DNA of 8,051 bases from contig JAENWE010000023.1 in the NCBI GenBank assembly GCA_016650185.1, positions 1 through 8,051 on the forward strand. Reading direction: 5' to 3'. Origin of the DNA: Vicinamibacteria bacterium. Lineage in GTDB: Bacteria; Acidobacteriota; Vicinamibacteria; Fen-336; JAGNNV01. The notes beneath the pieces were generated by a model. It was not told where the DNA came from and did not search any database. It saw only the letters and a program-made list of their open reading frames with translations. Both the position numbers and the translations under genes were made by a program. Shown piece by piece: positions 4,273 through 8,051 of this stretch. How positions within the stretch are numbered: position 1 is the stretch's first letter; the number at the start of each line of letters is the position of its first letter.

Positions 4273-6972
4273 TCAGAAAATCCAAGCGGGCGCTTTCGCC
4301 GACTTCAAAGCGATCTGATTTTCATCGCCTACGGGAATTCGCACCAGAGCGACCCCGGGCCGTCCCGAGAGACCCTTCGCTGAGCAGGCCTGCGGCGGTG
4401 CGTCGCCCACGGGCAGCCGGTACTGACCCTCGTGCATCAGACGATAGACGCTCAGATGCGGCCAGTTTCCGATTGAAAGCCTCGGCCCTTCATCTCCCTC
4501 TCGGATGTCGCCGAAAACCCTCATCGTCGCGTCTCCTCTCACTCGGATCCTAAGCTCGGCCGCGGCGAGAAGGTCTTCGCCAATGGGCGCTCTCCACGTT
4601 TGCCTGAACGTGGCCGGATCGCGATGGCCGCGAACACTGGCCAGTCCAAACGCGGGCATCATGGCCACCGGCGGCTCGAGCAGACGGCCGTTTACTTCGA
4701 TGCGCGGCGGAAGAGCCTCACTCGACTGAGCGTCGATCAGAAGCCACGCGGGTTCCGGGGGCGCCGAGTCGTCAGCTCGAGGAGTGATGGCCGCGAGGCG
4801 GCACGAGGCCTCAAATGGCGGATCGACCGCCACGGACCACGCCCCTCGTTCGGTGTCCGTCAGGGAGGCCGCCCATGAACTGCCAAGCAGCACGATAAAC
4901 CCGATGGCGGCTCCAAGCACTCGTGCCCTTGCGTCCTTTCCCCAGGCCCGAATGGCGACCGTAAGGGCCACTCCCAGTCCAATCCAAAGGAGGCTGTTGA
5001 CGAGCCACAAGAAGACGTCGCCACGGACCCCCAGCCGGGCGAAAGCGGCGGCAGGGAGAAGCGCGCCGAGGGCGGCACCGGCAAGGCTGCCCATCAGCAG
5101 GCCTGCTCTCGTTCGCTCCTGCCAGAGGCGATCAATGGTAAAGGCGGCGCCCATGATCGTGAAGGTGAGGGCCGGAGTGGCGTACTTGTTGAAGACGTGG
5201 TACGCGGGATAGGTCATGGACAGCATGACGAAGGGAAGGGAGAGCAAGGCCAGGCGGCCTGACAGCAGGGCGGGAACACTCAGAACGAAGAGAACGACCA
5301 ACGCACGGTGAAACCAGATCTGAAGGTCGAAGGGCAGCACGAACGGAACCGCAAATGGATTGTCCGGTTGATGCCACAAGCGATGGAGATTGGTCAGGAC
5401 GGTCTGCAAGGATTTTCCGGGGTGACGGGAAACGAAGAAAGCCACATCCGCGAAGGTGGATGACACCGCCCCGTCTCCCTGGAGCGCTATGAGTTCCTTC
5501 TGGTAACTGGTGTCTTCGATGCGCAGGGGGCCTTGCCAGCCATCGCTGTCCAGGTAAAGCCAGAAGCCGAGCGGATGGGGCGAGGTGTAGGCAAAGAACC
5601 CGTACTGCCGGTCGAGCACGTAGCTCCTGGGCTTGGCGAAGTGTTCCGCAGCGGCCACGGGAAGGAGCACGCTGCACAGTCCGAGGAGCGGCGCCACCAG
5701 GAGGACGGGACGACGCACGAACATGGACGCCCAGGGAATCAGACAGAGGCCGAGGGCCAGAAGCAGGAAGGACAGACCCTGAGGATGCAGGGAGAGTCCG
5801 AGGCCGAGGAAGATCCCGGCCGTCAGAAAAATGCGCGGGTCATCTTCATGGCGCCGCGCGCTGAGGGCAACGAATGCGGCCAGGGTCCAAGCCGCGAGAA
5901 TGAAGGGCTCGGGCTGGACGATCCCAGGCAGGACCCAGAAACTGGGGTGCAACAGGGCGAGGCCCAGGGCGATTTTCCCGGCTCGCGGGCCGATCTCGGT
6001 CTCGCAGATCGAAACGAGCGCTCCTACCGCCGCCGCCATGGCGACGGCCTGAGCGGCGTAGATGAGCGCCAGTCCTCCCCCCAGGAGTCGCAGAAGGCCG
6101 TAGAGCAAACCCGTCACGGGAAGGGCCAGAAAGGGCTGAACATCACTCAAGGCCGGGCCCAGGTCGAGGGGGGACCTCATCGAGACGATGGCCTCCTTGA
6201 ACCGGCCGCCCATTTCGAAGTAGGCGTGAGGATCGCCCAGGGGAAGCGGCTGGTCGAACCAATTGAGTTGGACCGTGCTCAGGGCGAGGGATGCCGCGAA
6301 GGCTGGAATCGTCCATCGAGCCCGGGGACGCAGCGCAGGAAGACGCGATTCTCTGAGGGCCAGGAACAGCGGAAGGAGCAGGAGGAGAACGAGGAAGAGC
6401 GGAGCGAGCCGGGCCAGCGCAATCCGCGCGAAGGTGAAGGAAAGGCTGCCGGCGGCCATGGCGCAAAACGCGCCCCCCAACAACCCTGCCGCGGCTAGCG
6501 CCTGTCTCAGGCCGCGCGCGGCAATCGCGATGGCGATCGCGCCCAGGAGACCGAGAACCCCGGCCTGCCCGACGGCCTGGTGAACCCGCTCCACGACAAT
6601 TTCGTGGAGCCGGATGCGCGAGGCGGACGTAATGGACAAGGATCCACCCTCAGGGAGGTCGAGTCGGACAGTGAGCGGAATCTCCGAGCCCAGAATGGTC
6701 TGATCGACGCCGTCGCCGCTCAACCGAATCGGGCCGCTCCCCGAAACTCGGACCGAGAGAATCACCGGCTCCCGCGGAAGATCGACGCGGCCGCCGGCGC
6801 CTTCGGAAACTATGCCGGAAAAATCCAGACGGCCCCGTCCAAATCCGGTAGTGAGTCCATGCCCTCCGTAGTTGGCCGGAGCGGTCATCCGCGAGATCGC
6901 GGCGGGTAGGACGGTCAGGGCGGCGAGGACCGCGACACACAGGGCCCGGACCGTTGCGGGCCTCCTCGTCAA
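4273..6972 (-). CDS. Polytopic membrane protein, GT-C-like glycosyltransferase candidate with soluble domains at both ends
   Basis: An 899-residue protein. Residues about 9-27 form a first membrane helix or signal anchor; 30-130 form a beta-rich soluble domain; about 16 further hydrophobic segments follow between 136 and 703, with a large loop at 442-552; residues 710-899 form a second beta-rich soluble domain (for example PPRIEVNGRLLEPP and ELRIRVRGDATMRVFGD). The loop after the fifth helix has WFDQPLPLGDPHAYFEMG (238-255); D240 and D247 are in the position where GT-C enzymes have their catalytic acidic residue. HVFNKYATPAL (592-602) resembles the late NRY-type motif of GT39/ArnT-like enzymes. 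GT-C enzymes transfer sugars from polyprenyl-phosphate donors at the periplasmic face. The start is TTG immediately after the deacetylase stop, with GGAG 6 bases upstream; the next ATG, at codon 29, would remove the first helix. It is the last gene of the minus-strand operon. A non-catalytic glycan-processing membrane protein is the alternative; acceptor and donor are unknown. Confidence 0.72.
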   Translation of the reverse strand: MTRRPATVRALCVAVLAALTVLPAAISRMTAPANYGGHGLTTGFGRGRLDFSGIVSEGAGGRVDLPREPVILSVRVSGSGPIRLSGDGVDQTILGSEIPLTVRLDLPEGGSLSITSASRIRLHEIVVERVHQAVGQAGVLGLLGAIAIAIAARGLRQALAAAGLLGGAFCAMAAGSLSFTFARIALARLAPLFLVLLLLLPLFLALRESRLPALRPRARWTIPAFAASLALSTVQLNWFDQPLPLGDPHAYFEMGGRFKEAIVSMRSPLDLGPALSDVQPFLALPVTGLLYGLLRLLGGGLALIYAAQAVAMAAAVGALVSICETEIGPRAGKIALGLALLHPSFWVLPGIVQPEPFILAAWTLAAFVALSARRHEDDPRIFLTAGIFLGLGLSLHPQGLSFLLLALGLCLIPWASMFVRRPVLLVAPLLGLCSVLLPVAAAEHFAKPRSYVLDRQYGFFAYTSPHPLGFWLYLDSDGWQGPLRIEDTSYQKELIALQGDGAVSSTFADVAFFVSRHPGKSLQTVLTNLHRLWHQPDNPFAVPFVLPFDLQIWFHRALVVLFVLSVPALLSGRLALLSLPFVMLSMTYPAYHVFNKYATPALTFTIMGAAFTIDRLWQERTRAGLLMGSLAGAALGALLPAAAFARLGVRGDVFLWLVNSLLWIGLGVALTVAIRAWGKDARARVLGAAIGFIVLLGSSWAASLTDTERGAWSVAVDPPFEASCRLAAITPRADDSAPPEPAWLLIDAQSSEALPPRIEVNGRLLEPPVAMMPAFGLASVRGHRDPATFRQTWRAPIGEDLLAAAELRIRVRGDATMRVFGDIREGDEGPRLSIGNWPHLSVYRLMHEGQYRLPVGDAPPQACSAKGLSGRPGVALVRIPVGDENQIALKSAKAPAWIF

Positions 6973-7794
6973 TCAGAGCTCCGAATATCGCGTCAGCTGA
7001 ACGTCATTGCTCGCGAGGGCGTCGCGCACATCCGATGCCCTGACTGCGGCGAGTTCCTGCCCCCACTTGAAGTTCCAGGAGGAATAACGACTTTCAAGCG
7101 CCTTCTGGTCGGCGCCCGGATGAACGACCAGCTCCGTCACTCCTTCGGGCAGAGCCGGAATGCCGTTCAGGAGCGCGAGGCCAGTGAGACGGCCGCTGGG
7201 CGAGGGCAGCCACAAGGTGTCAGGGGTGAGGAGACCTCGGGTACGCGCGGCGCGCTGCAGGCTCTTGGCCAGGGGCGCCAGAAAGAGGCTGAACTTCGTC
7301 CTCGTCGGCACCACCCGCCCACCCGCGCGCACTCCTCGGATCTGGTAGCGCTCGGCGAGCCGGAAGAAAACTCGTCGAAGCTGCGGAAAAAAATGGGCGT
7401 GCTGATGCGAATCGAGATGCGAAATGGTCAGGCCCGCCTTCAGAACCTTCTGAATCTGGGCGTCGAGCTCCATCTCGATCTCAGCGATATCGATGCGCCC
7501 TTTCACCAGGGCGATGAAAAGTTGTCGATAGGACTTGGGAAAGGCTCGGTTGGGGGCGAGCGTCTTCAACTGATCCGGACCGAGAAGAGGGCTCTCCTCG
7601 ACCAGGGTCAGGTGAATCCCCAGGTCCAGTTTCCGCCGCTTCCCGACCAATCGGCAGGCATGGTCGAAGTCTCGGCCGCAGGCCACGATGGACGCGGAGG
7701 TGACGATGCCCTGCTCGTGAGCCTCGAGGACGCCCTCGTTGATAGCCTCGTGAAGCCCGAGATCGTCTCCGCTCACGATCAGCTTGCGGATCAT
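6973..7794 (-). CDS. YdjC/ChbG/HpnK-family carbohydrate deacetylase
   Basis: A 273-residue protein with the YdjC family motifs: LIVSGDDLGLHEAINEGV (5-22, with the D10-D11 pair), GIHLTLVEE (59-67, H61), HLDSHQHAHFFP (126-137, with H126, D128, H130) and ELVVHPG (221-227, H225). These supply the metal ligands and catalytic residues of a divalent-metal-dependent deacetylase that removes an acetyl group from N-acetylated sugars. Family members include ChbG (diacetylchitobiose) and HpnK (acetylglucosaminyl hopanoid). Length fits the family. No signal peptide is seen, so it acts in the cytoplasm. Its ATG overlaps the stop of the upstream methyltransferase gene in an ATGA arrangement and lacks an obvious Shine-Dalgarno, which implies translational coupling. 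The TTG of the GT-C gene follows its stop directly. The context favours a lipid-linked or surface glycan substrate over catabolic chitobiose. HpnK is possible, but no hopanoid gene is seen. Family is firm; substrate is not. Confidence 0.9.
   Translation of the reverse strand: MIRKLIVSGDDLGLHEAINEGVLEAHEQGIVTSASIVACGRDFDHACRLVGKRRKLDLGIHLTLVEESPLLGPDQLKTLAPNRAFPKSYRQLFIALVKGRIDIAEIEMELDAQIQKVLKAGLTISHLDSHQHAHFFPQLRRVFFRLAERYQIRGVRAGGRVVPTRTKFSLFLAPLAKSLQRAARTRGLLTPDTLWLPSPSGRLTGLALLNGIPALPEGVTELVVHPGADQKALESRYSSWNFKWGQELAAVRASDVRDALASNDVQLTRYSEL
6979..6982 (-). promoter_or_regulatory. Ribosome binding site for the TTG start of the GT-C gene
   Basis: On the minus strand GGAG lies within the end of the deacetylase gene, 6 bases before the TTG at 6972. 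It decides the start in favour of TTG and points to coupled translation. Confidence 0.5.
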
Positions 7795-8051
7795 GCAGCG
7801 AGACCCGGCTTCCGGGCGGTCAACAGGATATGGGGGGAGGCAAAACCGGCGTCCAGGGACCGCATGGTCACGCCCTCGAATCCAATCGCACAGAGCCGGT
7901 CTCTCAGGCCGTCCGCTCTCTCAAAATGCATGGTCTCGCCTTTGGTGATCCGCAGGACCCGGGTGCTTATGAGCTCTTGAAGCTTCAAGCGCTCAAACTT
8001 CCAGCGTGGTTCGGTTCCGATCTCCTTGAGGACGAAGCGGCCCCCCGGCGC
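7791..8051 (-). CDS. SAM-dependent methyltransferase, C-terminal part (5' end outside the window)
   Basis: The frame is open to the window edge and gives 86 residues plus stop. It starts with PGGRFVLKEIGTEPRWKFER, which matches the post-motif-III strand and following loop of class I (Rossmann-fold) methyltransferases, where PGG precedes beta strand 5. The end has HFERADGLRDRLCAIGFEG and SPHILLTARKP, matching the last helix and the antiparallel strands 6 and 7 of the fold. The SAM-binding glycine-rich motif lies upstream of the window. The TTG at 7988 is probably internal, because the homology runs through it. The stop overlaps the deacetylase start by 4 bases (7791-7794), so it is the upstream member of the operon. 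The substrate (sugar, lipid or other) cannot be read from this part. Confidence is good for the family and low for anything more exact. Confidence 0.75.
   Translation of the reverse strand, partial: APGGRFVLKEIGTEPRWKFERLKLQELISTRVLRITKGETMHFERADGLRDRLCAIGFEGVTMRSLDAGFASPHILLTARKPGLAA

Noticed and set aside
4263..4330. Possible intrinsic terminator between the convergent genes
   Set aside because: Only 4-5 bp stems (for example GGCG-CTTT-CGCC, and GCGAT/ATCGC further on) are found, none followed by a proper T-tract.
5533..6498. 321-codon open frame on the plus strand opposite the GT-C gene
   Set aside because: Its product is very rich in Glu, Gln, Gly and Arg with no hydrophobic core, which is what the complement of Leu/Ala/Pro-rich membrane-helix codons gives.
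6959..6965. AGGAGG just inside the GT-C gene as a ribosome site for a later start
   Set aside because: It forms codons 3-4 (two Arg). The next in-frame ATG (codon 29) is more than 60 bases away and would remove the first membrane helix, so the TTG at 6972 fits better.
7120..7980. 286-codon plus-strand open frame opposite the deacetylase gene
   Set aside because: It is antisense to the YdjC motifs and spans the junction of two minus-strand genes. No domain is recognisable.

Overview
The window comes from a high-GC bacterium with a strong preference for G or C at the third codon position. Tat-type secretion, a DUF1800/DUF1501 pair, a YdjC-type deacetylase and a GT-C-like membrane enzyme would fit a Gram-negative-type lineage such as Myxococcota, Acidobacteriota or Planctomycetota. 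The sequence alone does not decide which, and there is no rRNA or tRNA to help. I see no mobile element, CRISPR array or phage gene.

The window holds two convergent gene blocks. On the + strand (1-4262) lie the 3' part of a DUF1800 gene, a DUF1501 gene with a Tat signal 3 bp downstream, a small GAF-domain gene after a 129-bp gap, and a DapA-superfamily aldolase. The aldolase carries the GSNGE active-site signature of 4-hydroxy-2-oxoglutarate aldolase (HOGA1) rather than that of true DapA. DUF1800 and DUF1501 proteins commonly occur as an exported pair of unknown biochemical role. The GAF protein and the aldolase are probably cotranscribed (29-bp gap, strong Shine-Dalgarno) but have no obvious link to the pair.

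On the - strand (8051-4273) three genes are packed without gaps: the 3' end of a SAM-dependent methyltransferase, a YdjC/ChbG/HpnK-type carbohydrate deacetylase (ATGA overlap), and an 899-residue polytopic GT-C-like glycosyltransferase candidate that begins with TTG directly after the deacetylase stop. The set suggests a module that builds or modifies a lipid-linked or cell-surface glycan: a soluble deacetylase and a methyltransferase trimming or decorating a substrate, and a membrane enzyme acting at the periplasmic face. This is inference from family and context.

The blocks converge with only 10 bp between stop codons and no recognisable terminator. The more unusual points are the HOGA1-like aldolase signature, the deacetylase/GT-C/methyltransferase operon with extra soluble domains at both ends of the GT-C protein, and disordered Pro/Gly/Arg-rich insertions in both members of the DUF1800/DUF1501 pair. 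I found no clear evidence of a wholly new defence or mobile system here.
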